A stretch of DNA of 64,000 nucleotides from Astragalus membranaceus (GCA_039519185.1 CM076849.1:62082587-62146586), one strand, 5' to 3'. Numbered from the stretch's first letter, positions 1 to 12,114 are shown. The notes: generated by a model from the sequence alone, not told the origin. A program made the numbers and translations.

Positions 1-580
1 GTAGCTTGTTGTACCCATTTTTGCATGTATTTATAGTTTTGACCCGTATTATTGCAATAATATGGATGCGTCTAAACTAATTAATATCCGTAAGCTGATA
101 CAACTCTTCACCAAAACAGAATCTATATCTTAAGATTAAGACCCTACACCAAAACAAAAAACAAGTTTCATTTAATATTATCTAATCTAAAGCTATTTTT
201 TCCTTCCTCTTCCAAAATAAACCTTATCTAATGTCATTTTCATCTCTCTTCTTTTTTAAAATCTCTCCAGACACAGTCGATTAATTTTAGTCTTTTATTT
301 TAAAGATTCCGTTTTGGTCATCTAAGTTTTCTTTTGCAGTTTTGTCATCTATATATTTTAAATTTGTTACACATATTTTTTGGACATTCCGTCTATTTGA
401 GTTAACAAATGTTAACGTATTCATTATGTGCCTATGTGGAACATGTAACGGTTACTTTGATGTGGCAAAAACATATCTGAGTTGAATTTCTCTTTAAAAG
501 AATAATCTACTCTTCATCATCTTCTTCCCCAATTTCTTTCCAAATCAAATCCTAAATCCCACTTTTAGGCCTGAGATGCG
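1..580. other. AT-rich left flank, no gene seen
   Basis: No reading frame with recognisable protein similarity is visible on either strand. The sequence is AT-rich with pyrimidine-rich stretches. The part around 295-480 resembles dispersed non-coding plant repeats in style, but I could not find terminal repeats or a target duplication, so I leave it unclassified. Confidence 0.5.
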
Positions 581-588
581 TTCATAAG

Positions 589-987
589 TAGGGGTGAGAA
601 TAGGCTGGGCCGAGCTGGACTTTGCAAGGCCTTACCCTGGTCTGTGTTGAAAGTGTTAAGCCCGAACCTGGTTTATGACCTATCGTAGGCCCAACTTTTA
701 GGTTTGGTCTGGCCTTTTTGAAAGCGTGGCAAGGCCTGAAATCCTGTTTAAAAGTCTATTTCACTAGTTTTGTTTACAAAAGCCTACAATCTTTAAGTGA
801 TGTATGCTTTATAAATAGACTAAGAAGCTAATAGGTAGTGAAATTAAGTTCTATTTTATATAACATCCACTTTAAATTCTATTTATAGTAATAACTTTAA
901 ATATGTCAAATATTGATGTAGGTCAATATGTTTTAACTAACAAAAAATATTATCAAAATTTATGATTTAACACGAAGTACAAAATTT

Positions 988-1028
<41 letters not shown>

Positions 1029-1036
1029 TTGGCCAA

Positions 1037-1070
<34 letters not shown>

Positions 1071-1274
1071 GAAATATTATTTACTTTTACTTAATAGGCC
1101 AGCCTGAGGGGCTTAAAAGACTTTTTCAATGGTCTATAGTCTAGCCTTTTTAGCAAAATAGGCTTTTAAAAAAGTCTAAGCCTTGCCTGTTTTAAAACAA
1201 GCCTGGCCTAGCCTTGTCTGACGAAGGCTGGGCCGTAGGCCCCTGTTAGTCGGTCTGGCATATTCCCACCGTTA
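589..1274. mobile_element. Non-autonomous hAT-type element (MITE-like)
   Basis: The 686-bp element begins TAGGGGTGAGAATAGG and ends with an imperfect inverted copy (ATATTCCCACCGTTA). It is flanked by an 8-bp near-identical duplication, TTCATAAG at 581-588 and TTCATAAT at 1275-1282 (7 of 8 match). An 8-bp duplication and a TAGGG-type terminus are the hallmark of the hAT superfamily. The interior is rich in GGCCTGGCC-like words and includes an AT-rich microsatellite, with no transposase. The one-base mismatch in the duplication suggests an old insertion. Confidence 0.7.
988..1070. repeat. (AAT)n microsatellite
   Basis: Two runs of the trinucleotide AAT/ATA, separated by a short TTTGGCCAAA palindrome, lie inside the hAT-type element. 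It is a likely length-variable locus. Confidence 0.9.
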
Positions 1275-1297
1275 TTCATAATGCTAATCGTTGTGCA

Positions 1298-1352
1298 GAA
1301 CACTCACGTTGAGTGTACTCACTTTCCCATTTATATCAAGTTGATTCTATCA
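1298..1352 (+). repeat. Element A 5' LTR remnant
   Basis: From about 1298 to 1352 the sequence matches the last part of the LTR at 53707-54050, including CTCACGTTGAGTGTACTCA and the terminal GATTCTATCA. The rest of the 5' LTR is absent, so the left end was truncated. Confidence 0.8.
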
Positions 1353-1355
1353 ATT

Positions 1356-1372
1356 TGGTATCAAAGCAGAGC
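1356..1372 (+). other. Element A primer binding site (initiator tRNA-Met type)
   Basis: TGGTATCAAAGCAGAGC starts 3 bp after the LTR end. It resembles the TGGTATCAGAGC site complementary to initiator tRNA-Met that is common in plant LTR elements, with one mismatch in the core. Confidence 0.7.
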
Positions 1373-1390
1373 TTTCCCGGTACTGTGATG

Positions 1391-1894
1391 ATTGTTACGA
1401 GAAGCACAATGGAGAACAAAGTCAACGCCTTAGAACAGAGATTTGGAGCTGTTGAAACTTCCATGGCTGAAGTTTTGCAGAGATTGATTGAGCTGACGAC
1501 GCGACCTCGTCGGAGAAGAGCACAAAGTCGACGCCGTGGCGACGGCGAAATCACTGATGACGAAGAAACGAGTCCTCCACGCCGTTCTCATTTGCAACCA
1601 CGCAGTAATGGAAGACCCACTCCACACTATCGTGGTGGACGTCGCAAGTTGGAAATTCTGGTGTTCTCAAGCGACGACGCCCATGGTTGGTTGGTGTGAG
1701 TTGAGAGGTAATTTCGCATCAACGAGGTTTGCGAATGCGACAAACTCGATGCGGTGATCATCGCATTGGAAGAGCGAGCACTGAACTAGTTTCAGTGGTG
1801 GGAAGAGCAATCTCCGTCATGAACATGGGATGAATTTACGATCGCAGTTAAGAGGAGATTTAGCCCAAGTACTATCAACAATCCTCTTGGTCCT
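1391..1894 (+). pseudogene. Element A gag, N-terminal part (frameshifted)
   Basis: An open stretch starting near 1391 encodes a short coiled segment (MENKVNALEQRFG) typical of the start of Ty3/gypsy Gag in plants, followed by a basic Arg-rich stretch. The remaining Gag core can be followed only by changing frame: a Trp-Trp-Glu-Glu block lies near 1795-1805 and leads into the longer frame that begins around 1895. At least one frameshift and a stop separate the pieces, so no complete Gag is made. This would be the capsid protein that packages the element RNA. Confidence 0.6.
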
Positions 1895-3022
1895 TTGTTG
1901 AGTTTGAAGCAAGAGGGAACTGTGACTGAGTATAGAGACAAATTTGAGCTCTATGTAGCTCCATTGAAACACGAAGAGCGGGCAGAGGTGAAGTTGTGTG
2001 ACTATGAGGATTTAGCTGATCTCATGGATCGTGCCTTGTTGATTGAAGAGAAGAATATAGCTATCAGCAACAAGAGTAGTACATGGAAGGAGAAGTCTGA
2101 TTGGAAGGGGTCTAACTCCAAGTTTCGTAGCACTTGGGATAACCCTAAGGATCAGAAGGAAGGACGTAAAAGTGGTAGCTCTGGGGGAGAAGGCAGTGAG
2201 GTAAAGAAGTATGAAGGAGTGAAGGGGAAGAAACTGAGCCCTGCTAAACTTGATGAGAGACATAAGAAGGGGTTATGCTTCAAATGTGGAGACAAGTGGA
2301 ACAGGGAACATGTGTGCAAGTTTAAACACGTGAAGTTGATGTTGTGTAAGATTGAAGAAGGCGAGGAAGAAGAGGAGAATGAAGTAGTAGAGGAACAAGA
2401 AGAGATTGTATCAGAGTTGAGGACTTTGCAACTGTTTTTGCAAAGCAAAGAAGGGCTTACATCCAACAATAGTGGAGCAATCATTGGAAGGAGAGTTTTG
2501 ATCCTCATTGATTCTGGAGCAACTAGTAATTTCATTTCTCCAACAATAGTAGAGGAATTGAAGTTACTCATGGAAAATATCCATGCGTTCTTGGTGGAGA
2601 TAGGCACAGGAGAAATGGTGAGGAATAAGGGGGTGTGTAATGGCTTGGAGTTCACAGTGCAGGGTATGAATTTCTCACAGAATTTCTTTTTGGTGGAGTT
2701 AGGAGGGACAGAGTTGGTATTGGGGATGGATTGGTTAGCAAGCCTAGGCAATATTGAGGCCAATTTCAGAAACTTAAGTCTGAAATGGACTCAAGGAGAA
2801 CAACAGTTTGTTATACAGGGAGATCCTGCCTTGTGTATAGTGCAGCCTTCTTGGAAAGCTATGATGAAGGCTCTTCAAGAAGCAGGTGTGGGTTACTATG
2901 TTGAATGTGTGACAGGGGAAGGAGTAGCAGGGAATGATGAGTCTAACTGGGCAGAGCTGTTAGCAGAATTCCAAGCAGTGTTTGAAATGCCAGCAGGGTT
3001 GCCACCACCCAGAGAGCAGGAC
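1895..3022 (+). pseudogene. Element A gag C-terminus, zinc knuckle and aspartic protease
   Basis: One open frame carries the end of the Gag core (EYRDKFELYVAPLK), a charged linker, and a zinc knuckle (CFKCGDKWNREHVC) near 2276-2320. It continues with a Glu-rich acidic stretch and an aspartic protease whose active site DSGATSNFIS lies near 2510-2540, with the family-typical LVLGMDWLASLG near 2710-2745. The frame is cut at the AGGAC duplication (3018-3022), where solo LTR-1 inserted; the few codons after that are LTR sequence. The next part of the same polyprotein resumes at 29055. No start codon belongs to this piece: it is the interior of a polyprotein. Confidence 0.85.
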
Positions 3023-3755
3023 TGTAACGCCCAAATATTTAATTAAATTATTTAATTAAATATTTAGGTATTCAATTATATATTTTACTTATTTTAGTTG
3101 GTGTAATTATATTAACGTTGGATTGAGAGGTGTGTAATTGGGTTTTAGGTGATGGCGTTAGTGATCGGGCTTAAGCTGGAGGAAGCCCGTGATCCAAGCC
3201 CACTAGCTAGGCGCATAGGAAAAGCGCCTAGGCTAGGGTTAGGTGTCATTTTGCGAATTGTTGAGAAAGAAAGAAAGGAGAGTTGCGACTAGAGAGAGGA
3301 GAAGAGAGAAAGGGATACGGCGTGAATCCCAAGGGAGGAGAAGAAGAGGAGTTTGCATAGTCCAAAGGAGCAGAGAGGAGCTGTGTTGCTGAGGTTCTGT
3401 TAGTGACTCGATCAAGAGAATTGGTGCTCTCCTACTATAAGGTAAGGGTGGGGTTCTTCCTTATAATGTGGTTTTATGATGGGGTTTATGTGGGGGTAGG
3501 TCCTATAGTACCCTTTGATTGATTTTGATGTTTGAATTGGTGTTAGTTGACTTACATCTATGTTGAATTGAAATTGATATCGTTGGTGATTGTTGCAACT
3601 CTAGAAATTAGGTGTTTATAGTTGTTGATACGAATTGCATGCTAGGTGTTCGACAAATTGTATTTTGGTGTTGTGATTGATAATTCATGGTGATTGGTAT
3701 TGGTGGTTGAAAAATTGGTGATTTGAATTGGTGAAAAATCGAAAATAATGACCCT

Positions 3756-4261
3756 AGGGCGCCATGGGCGCCCTGTGCCTGGGCGCCGTGCCTGGCCATG
3801 TTGCCTTGCATTCTGTTGCTGTTTTTGGCGCCCAGTGCATGGGCGCCGTGTCAGATGCGTGTCCTGTGTGCCAGTGTGCTGTGTGTGTGTGTTCCTGTGT
3901 TTGGCGCCCTGGGTGTGGGCGTCGTGTGCCAAGTTGTTGCATTGCTGTTTTTGGTGCCCTGGGTGTGGGCGCCGTGTGCCAGGGTGTGTGGGTGTGTTGC
4001 TGTGTCTTGGCGCAGGGGCGCCTTGGCGCCCTGTGCCTGGGCGCCACATTCTGCGTGTTGCGTTTTCTGTTGCGTTGCTGATTTTGGCGCCCTGTTGCTG
4101 GGCGCCGTGTCTAGGCGTGTTCCGATTGTGTTGCGTTGTGTTTCCTGCTGTCTGGGCGCCATGGGCGCCAAATCCTGTGTCATGTTGCGTTGTTGTGTTG
4201 CCTGGGCGCCAACGGCGCCAGTTTCTAGCGTGTTCCCTGCTAGGCGCCCACTGGGCGCCAT
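3756..4261. repeat. GGCGCC-rich array in solo LTR-1
   Basis: About 18 copies of the palindrome GGCGCC occur in about 500 bp, often in pairs such as GGCGCCATGGGCGCC, interleaved with GTGTG-rich spacers. Unit lengths are irregular (about 40-70 bp). Long open frames on both strands here are by-products of the repeat and carry no recognisable domain. Confidence 0.85.
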
Positions 4262-5640
4262 TTTCAGGATGTTGCTCAATTTTTCCCCAGTTTTGTTTTT
4301 GGCATATCTTTTGACTCGGGAGTCCGATTTAGACGTTTCAAAATGTTTTGGAAAGCTTATTCAGAGGCCTAACTGAATATTCTAGTTTGAGGCAAAGTGG
4401 CCCATTTTTCTGGAAAAGTTATTTACTGTTGGTGTAGTCGTTAAATGGTGATGTTTTAAAAAAAGAAATTGTCGTGTCTCAAATGTTTTAGAATATTGTT
4501 GTCATCTTGGTGTATTGGTGCTGTTTTGGAAAAATTGTTGCCTCCTTGGTGTCTTGGTGTTGTTTTGGGAAATTGTTGTCCTCTAGGTGCCTTGGTGCGG
4601 TTTGATGCTAGGTGTGAAGGCTCAAACCTTGGTGTTGTTGGAACTAGGTGTGAAGGTTCCAAGTCTTGGTGTTCCGTTGTGTCGGGTGATTGGTGTTTTT
4701 CGGTGTCGTTGTGGCAAGGTGTGAAAGCCCAACTTTGGTGATATTTGGTGATTGTTGTTGGTGTGTCACACTATGACTAATTTGGTGATTGTCTGTTGTC
4801 ATACCCCAATTTTGTTCGGCTTAGGTCAAAACCCTAATTTTCCACAAAAATAAATAAATTGAGGAGTGAGGAGCATTATGCATTGCATTTTTGAGTCCTG
4901 AAAGTCATTCCAGAGCCTTTAAAATCATTTTTAGAGTTGAAATACACTTCCTGGATAAATTAGGGTTTTAGGGTCAAAAAGGGCATTTTGGTCATTTCAC
5001 AACAAAAACGGTTTTTCATCACAAATCACTGGGTAATCATCAGAGGAATTATTTGAGGAAGAATGTGCTTAATTAGATTTTATTTTTTTTATTTTATGCG
5101 CATGGATGTTATTCATTTGCATAGAAAGCTCAAATTTAAAGGAAAGGGTAAAATGGGAATTTCCTTCAAGGTGAGGTATCAAATCAATTTTGGGAATGGT
5201 GGTATCATAGAATTTTGGGCCCAATGATTGATTTCCTAAGACATGGCCCAAAATGGTAGGATTTTCATGGAATAATCAAGAAAAGAATAATCAAAATATG
5301 GAAGGGATAATGTTGTGCACATGGGAGACAAATAGTACAATTGCCAACTTGCAAAAGTTGGCAAATTCTCACCCTCTCTCCTTGCTATATGCAAATACCT
5401 CCTCCCTTCCTCACTCTCTATTTTGTGTTTTCTCCCTATCCTTAATCCATGTGATAAGTGATCTCAACCCTTCATTCAAAATTCAAAGTTCAATCCTAAA
5501 GCACTTCTCAAGAACAATGACCAAAATGACCCATTTGCTTGGTGCCCAAGTTCAATTATTCATTTCCATTTATTTTCAGCTGATTATTAATTCATTTTTA
5601 TTGCTTGATTACCATTTTAACCCTAGACCTAATCCCATTC

Positions 5641-5648
5641 TATAAATA
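5641..5648 (+). promoter_or_regulatory. Probable TATA box of the Ogre 5' LTR
   Basis: TATAAATA is followed about 25-35 bp downstream by a pyrimidine-rich stretch suited to a start site. The same box lies in the 3' LTR at 24955-24962. Confidence 0.6.
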
Positions 5649-6379
5649 CCTCTCATATTCACTCATTCCTAACTTTTGGCTCATTCTCTCCTACACTAAA
5701 ATTAGCACACCACTCTCCTCTCCTCCCCTCTCTCCTTAGGCCGAAGCTACACCCTCTCCCTCTCCTCCATTTTTTTTCTCTTTCTTCATCCAAACACCAC
5801 CAATCCATCTCCCCTTCATTCCTCTCTCACATACTACTTCCATTCTCCACTAAAACTCAAGAACTTTCATCAAGAGGGGGTGACCTTCATTTTGGGCGTG
5901 GGTTCTTTGTTGGTGTCTTTGATCGATTTGTGTTCTTGCTCTCCATTTCTTGCATAATCTAGCTAGGATCTAAGGTATACTCTAAAACCCTTGCACCATC
6001 TTCAACCTTTTTGCATTAAAACCCATTTTCCTCTCCACTTTTCATTTCGCATATCATTATCATTTTGTTTAAAATGTAGTTTGTTGTTGTTGGTGAGAGG
6101 AGCCTTAATAACTATTGACAAGCACTTAGGGAGGCTTGGGTGTTTAAGGTGCCTCTCACCCTTGAATAATTGGTTTCATGTTGTTTTTTGTTAATTTCTT
6201 GTATTTTTTGTGAAATAAAATGTGAATCCATGCTTGTTTGGTTCGCGTACTATGATTAATGTGTTATTAAGCTAATCTTGTTGTTCCTCTTTGCTTGATG
6301 ATGTACAATCTTGGCATTGGTATTTGATTTTGGTGTTAAATGTTATTTTCAACATATTTCACTTGCAAATATTTGTTGA

Positions 6380-7280
6380 TGATCTAGCAAGATGATTCCT
6401 ACTAGTGCTTTGTGCACTTTATGTTAAGTAGTTGAAGATTGCTAGATGTGATTCAACCTTGTTTATGTTTTCTTTTATTTTAGTCTTATTTTAATGTGCT
6501 TATTGTTAAGTGTGGATGATAGGCAAGTTGATTCTCACTAGTGCCTAGTGCACTTTTCTCAAAGTGAGAGGATTGCTCTATATGATTCAACATTGTTTAT
6601 GTGTTCTTTTATTTAAGTCTTGTTCTAATTTGCTTATTGTTAATTGGGGATGATAGGCAAGTTGATTCTCACTAGTGCCTAGTGCACTTTTCTCAAAGTG
6701 AGAGGATTGCTCTATATGATTCAACCTTGTTTATGTTTTCTTTTATTTTAGTCTTATTTTAATGTGCTTATTGTTAAGTGTGGATGATAGGCAAGTTGAT
6801 TCTCACTAGTGCCTAGTGCACTTTTCTCAAAGTGAGAGGATTGCTCTATGTGATTCAACTCTGTTTATGTGTTCTTTTATTTAAGTCTTGTTTTAATTTG
6901 CTTATTGTTAATTGTGGATGATAGGCAAGTTGATTCTCACTAGTGCCTAGTGCACTTTTCTCAAAGTGAGAGGATTGCTCTATATGATTCAACTTTGTTT
7001 ATATGTTCTTTTATTCAAGTCTTGTTTTAATTTGCTTATTGTTAATTGTGGATGATAGGCAAGTTGATTCTCACTAGTGCCTAGTGCACTTTTCTCAAAG
7101 TGAGAGGATTGCTCTATGTGATTCAACTTTGTTTTAATGTTTATTTATTTGTTCTTATATTCTAGTTTGATCATTGTTCATTGTTGATGATAAATCATGT
7201 TACTCCCACTTGTGCCCAGGGCATCATATTTTAAGTGGTGAAGATGGTTTTAGATGATTCAACCTTCCTCTTGTAATTTT
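6380..7280. repeat. 134-bp tandem array in the Ogre 5' LTR
   Basis: The word GGATGATAGG recurs at 6514, 6648, 6782, 6916 and 7050, exactly 134 bp apart, and each unit contains CACTAGTGCCTAGTGCAC. More diverged units lie at both edges (about 6380 and 7185). The array is downstream of the TATA box and so should be transcribed. Confidence 0.92.
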
Positions 7281-8944
7281 GTTTTTTAATGAATAAAAGA
7301 TGAGATTGTAGGTTTATGGTTTAGGGTTCGTGAGGTATTGCAAGTGATAGGTTACCCAAAACCTTGATGCCCCCTCCTCTTTGATCGTGTTATTAACCTT
7401 TGGGCATTTGTTCATATTATTGATTGCAAAGGATAGGCTTACCCTAGTCTTGATGCAATTCCTTTTGTTCATGTTATTGAGAAATCATTGCTCACATGTT
7501 CACTAGCTTAACTAAGATCATTCTATGCCTGTGATCAATTGTTTAATTGCTCTTGATGCAACTTAAATGTCTTGATTTAATTGTGTGCCATCCTCTCCAC
7601 TTGTATGACCTCCTAATGAAGACGTAAGCCTACTTGCCTGTTGTACCATAGAGTCATTAGGGTAAATACACTCTTTCTTACACACACACACATTTGTCTT
7701 GAGAACCTTACTTTGCATCCTTGACATTTGAATCTTTGATTGTATTGGCATGTTTAGTCTTAGTTGACGTTCAACAAATGCGTGATGGCTCGATTAACGA
7801 ATGTGCTTGAACTTTATAACCAATCTTTGATAATAACTTCACTCTTTCCCAAAAACCTCTCAAACTCTTTTCTAACCAATGCAAGTTATTAGTGACTATC
7901 ACCCAAAGCCTTTGCTTGTTTGATTGTCATGAACGCTATCAAGAGTTATTAGTAATGATCACTCAAAGTCTTTGCTTGCTTGGTCATTATGAAAGCTTTT
8001 CCTTTTTCCAAACCCTTTCAAAAGCATTTTCATTTTCAAATTAGAACTACGTCGCTTTGATTCCCATTTGGGGTACGTAGGAGCGAGTCTCATTCTCGTC
8101 AAGCGCAGCAAATAAAAGTCATTTTAGCAATCAAAAACTAGCATTTGCGTAACAAAGAGAATCATTTCTATAAGCTAGAATCATTTTCAAACCCATCGTT
8201 GCCAGTGGTTAATCAAAACCTTTGTTCGTCTAGCCATTGGTAGCGATGTCTTTTCCCCCCAAAGAACAATAAGCGGTGATCACCCATAGCTTTTGTTAGT
8301 TTGATCATCCGTGCTAATCAATCTCTTTCGAAAACCATTTTCAAAAGAGCAAATAAAAAACGAGTTGCTACTAATAGTCAATCAGAACCCTGTTCGTCTG
8401 ACTGGCGGTGGTGACTCTCATTTTCAAGAACACTTAGCGGTGATTACCCATAACCTTGGTTAGTTTAATCATTCAATAAATGCTCGTCCTATTTCGAAAA
8501 CTCACTAAAAAGATAAAAGACAAAAACCTTTTCAAAGAAAAAGACAACCAAAAACTACGTAGCTTTGAATTCTCCATCGCACCAGGAGATACGTAGGAGC
8601 GAGAGGCTAACTCTCGTCAAGCGCCAAAAATAAAAATTTTCATTAAGTCTTCTCATTCCCTTTTCAATAAAGAGGCAATTTAAGTATTTTCCAAATCAAC
8701 ACTTAAAACCACACGTTTAATTAAAGGTTCCCTTTCGGTAGAAAGGAGGTGTGGGGTGCTAATACCTTCCCCATGCCTAACCGACCCCCGAACCCAAATT
8801 TTCCGGTTTCCAAAAGGCCGTTCGCTTTCTAAAAAGGTTTTTCTTCAATATTTTCCTTATAAAAAATATTGGTGGCGACTTCATTGTTTTAAAAAGTTGT
8901 AAATGAAGAAAGATCCCCTCAGGGACTTTTTCGGGCGCAACAGC

Positions 8945-8963
8945 TGGCGACTTCACTGGGGAC
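8945..8963 (+). other. Ogre primer binding site (tRNA-Arg type)
   Basis: TGGCGACTTCACTGGGGAC begins 2 bp after the LTR. It matches the complement of the 3' end of plant tRNA-Arg(ACG), as I remember it, with about two mismatches. tRNA-Arg priming is known for Ogre elements. Confidence 0.8.
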
Positions 8964-10088
8964 ATTTCCTTTTTAAGTGGGTCAAGCCTAATTAATTAAA
9001 TGTGTGGTTTATGATTTGATTTGGATACCTTTTTTTTTTTGCTTCTATCCCTTTCGGTTTCCTTTTCTTTCTTATCATGTTGTGAGCACATGCATTTGTC
9101 TTTTTTTTCCTCTTCTTCTATGTTTGCTTCTTCTACTCCTTTTCTTTTTATATGTTTATGCTCATGCATTCTTCCAACCCCCATGTTCCCTTCTTCTTTG
9201 CTCCTTTTCTCCAAAGGTAAGTTCATGCATCTCTTCCCCATTATATCATGTCCCCTCTTCTTGGCTCCCTTTCTTAAGGTAAGCAATACCCTTGTTGTTG
9301 ATATCCTAGGTTAGTTTATTTGGTATAGAACCCTAGTGTAGACAACATGTTATTGCTTGCAATTGTCTGGACTGCTCTGGTTTTCATTTCAGGTGGGGTA
9401 GTGCTAGGGAAAACGCCCTTGACACACACTACACTTATCCCTTATGATTGCATGCTTTGAGTGGGACCATAACCCAGGTCTGCAGAAAACTTAGGAGAGT
9501 GGATTCGAGTAGTGAGAGCCCATCAGGACCTTTGTCCGTTTGGCTACTTGCGAAAGTTTCAACCAGAGTTGTGCTTTTTCATGATGCCTCACACCTAGCA
9601 CTTTGCTGCATTTGTGGGGAGTTTCATGAAAGGGACTGTGGCTCTGGTGGCCTTTGTGAGGAAGTGAATAGAGCTACATGGGAGGATTACCCTTAAATTG
9701 CCCTAGATCGTAGGTTTCACCTCTTTTTAGGTCACAAGGGCTTTTCCAAATTGTGTGTTGTGCATTATTACATCTAGCTTAGCTCTTTTCCTTCAATAGT
9801 TTTCAAAAAAAAAATCAAAAAGAACATATATTTTCCCTTCTCTTTCATAAATACCTATATGAGGTGGCACACAGGGTATACTGTCTTAAATTTTCAAACC
9901 ACCATTTGTAAATATCTTTTTATGTAAGTAACATAAACAGCCTCTTCATCATCCGCACTTTGCATCATGACATCATGCACTACATAAACAAAATTTTGAA
10001 AAAAAACTTCATGTAGCATTCTTCATGCATCTAAGTTGTTTGCCGGTGATCTTGGAGTAACTTGGAATCTTGTCATAGGCGAAGCAAC
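8964..10088 (+). other. Ogre 5' untranslated leader
   Basis: About 1.1 kb between the primer site and ORF1. It has pyrimidine-rich stretches (9030-9140) and poly-A tracts (9805-9825, 9990-10005) and no recognisable domain. The small frames here look like chance frames in low-complexity sequence. Confidence 0.65.
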
Positions 10089-11276
10089 ATGGGATCAAGA
10101 GGCAAAGTCATACTAAATTCGAGGTTTCCAATAGTAAAGAAAATAGACGTGGCCAGCTTGACAGAGTGTGCCTCTCTAATGGGACCGGATGAACGTAGGT
10201 TGTTTGAAAAGGCTTATGGGAATATTCTTCGGTTGCTGCAGTTAGACCTTCAAGAAAATGTAGTGATAGCCCTCAGTCAGTTCTATGATCCGGATATCCG
10301 CTGTTTCATCTTCAAAGATTTCCAGCTCTCGCCAACTTTAGAGAAGTATGAGCAAATTTTGGGTTTCTCTAAGTCGGAAATGGCACCCTATCAGTGTCAG
10401 GGGCATCAATATTCAGACAAGAGACTCTCGTTGTTATCGCAAGTTGGAGTGGGGGAGTTAGAGCTTCGAAAAGAGGAAAAGAACCGTATAATGGGATTTC
10501 CACTGAGTTATTTCGAAGGCTTAATGAGGTCTCATGCTCAAGCTGACAGATGGGGTCCCTTCAAGCAGTTGCTAGCATTAACTATCTTCGGGATTGTCCT
10601 CTTCCCGCAAGTTGAGAAGTTTATTGATGAGACTGTCATTGGGGTGTTTTTAGCCTTCATAAACAAGGATAGTCCAATTAACCCAGTTCCAGCTGTCCTC
10701 GCAGACACTTACTACTCCTTTACTCATCATCGGGTGTTGGGGAAAAAGATGATTGCTTGCTCTCTCCATGTTCTTTATGCCTGGTTCCTCAACCATGTCA
10801 TCCCTCACAAGGAGCAAGCTACAGATCTGATGGACTATGCCATGAGTTGCGAAGTAGAAGTCAAAAGTGCTCAGGAGTGGGTGCATGCCTTAGGGAGTCT
10901 CAATTCCCTCAAGATCCGCTGGTTCACTTATTCATGTTGGAAGAACAGACCCTCAGTAGTGTTTCAGTGTGGAGACTTTCAGAATGTGCCACTGATGGGG
11001 ACTCAAGGCTGCATCAACTATAATCCTTCCTTGACTATCCGACAGCTTGGGTACCCTATGAGGAATATGCCTACTGAAGACATGTTGGCTCCTATCTTCC
11101 TTGACAAAGAAGATCCGAAGAACAAGGGTTTGCTTCGGAAAATCTCAAATGCATGGGAAACTGTGGTCCGTAAAGATAAGGATGAGCTTGTGAAAAAGGT
11201 TGGTGATGTCACTTTTTACCAATGGTTGCATGATCCAAAGTGCTCGTCCACCTTCTCAAGAGGCATTGCCAGTTGA
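10089..11276 (+). pseudogene. Ogre ORF1, N-terminal part
   Basis: The first ATG in the frame is at 10089 (AACATGGGATC); upstream in-frame codons lack an ATG. The protein starts MGSRGKVILNSRFPIVKK and has a globular region of about 390 residues rich in aromatic residues (for example GFPLSYFEGLMRSHAQ, LADTYYSFTHHRVLG). This position and style fit the extra ORF1 that Ogre elements carry before gag. The function of ORF1 is not established. The frame stops at 11274-11276, but a coiled-coil continuation lies in another frame from about 11230, so ORF1 is probably frameshifted near 11230-11276. Confidence 0.7.
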
Positions 11277-12114
11277 GAAAGGGATGCCGGAGCCTCACCT
11301 TCCCACCCTTGAGGAGCTGAATGAGGTTAAGTCTGCCCTAGTAAAAGCGGAAGAAGGAAAAAAGGCATTGCAAGCGGAGTTGGAGAAAGTAACCCTGCAA
11401 AAAGAGAAGTTGGATGAAGAGAATGAGATTAAGATGATAGCTGTTGAGGAGAGTGTCAAACGATTCAAAGCGGAAGAGAAGAGTAAATTAGAAGCTCAGA
11501 AATACCTAAGGGGGGCTAGAGATGAACTCCAAAGGTACAAGCAGAAAACAAGGAAAGCACTTGAAGAAGCCAAAGAATGGAAGATTGTGGCAACTGAGTC
11601 CAGGCAGGAACCTCACTTGGTGGTGGAGTTGAAAAGTCAGTTGAGGAGTCTTGAACAACAAAGAAATTCCATTGGGAATGTTCTCAAAGAATATCAAGAA
11701 ATGCTGAGGTATGAGCAAGGGAGATCTGATGAACTGAAAAGGAATCTCCGGTACCTAGGGGAGTCTTATAGGCAGGTGCAAGCGGAGAGCAAGTACTGGG
11801 AGCAGCGCTTCCTAGCACTGATTGGCAAGATAGAAGAGCAAGAGATTGTTAAAGAGCTAAGAGATGAGATCCGACTTTGGAGGGGTAAATTCTCAAAGTT
11901 GGCATGGCTAGCTAATCAAGCTGTAAGGGATGTCCCCAGAAGCCTAAGGAGGGCTGAAGCTGAGATGCTTCCCTTCAATACCCCAGTACATGTGTATGAG
12001 TTTGTGAACTTCTGCAAGGCCCTGACTGGGGAGCTCATGGAAAAGGCTGAGGGAGCCGCTGCTGCAAACAAAGAAAGGGAAAAGAAAGAGAAGTTGAAGG
12101 CCATATGTTACTAG
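11230..12114 (+). pseudogene. Ogre ORF1, C-terminal coiled-coil part
   Basis: This frame overlaps the end of the preceding frame and continues for about 290 residues, ending TAG at 12112-12114. It is dominated by Glu/Lys/Leu heptad-like sequence (EEGKKALQAELEKVTLQKEK, then further charged helices to about 11900), so a long coiled coil is predicted. A shorter non-coil end reads PFNTPVHVYEFVNFCKALTG. It most likely belonged to one protein with the upstream frame. No catalytic motif is visible. Confidence 0.65.

Larger units (their letters stand above)
4797..8942 (+). repeat. Ogre 5' LTR
   Basis: It begins TGTCATACCCC and ends GGGCGCAACA. A TATA box (TATAAATA) at 5641-5648 suggests that transcription starts near 5670, giving a U3 of about 0.87 kb and an R/U5 of more than 3 kb. 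A CT-rich leader follows, then the 134-bp tandem array. Apparent ORFs inside are repeated identically in the 3' LTR because the LTRs are nearly identical, not because they are selected. Confidence 0.93.

Noticed and set aside
3748..4262. CRISPR-like array
   Set aside because: Plant nuclear DNA; the units are irregular and palindromic within an LTR.
3608..4376. Several long overlapping frames on both strands (up to about 190 codons)
   Set aside because: They run through the GGCGCC array, differ only by frame, and encode Cys/Val/Trp-rich or Arg/Gln/Thr-rich repeats with no domain.
5253..5645. 130-codon frame identical to one at 24567-24959
   Set aside because: It lies inside the two Ogre LTRs; identity follows from LTR homogeneity, and no domain or coding bias is visible.
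9004..9314. Frames on both strands near 9000-9300 with hydrophobic Phe/Leu-rich translation
   Set aside because: They come from a T/C-rich tract of the Ogre leader.
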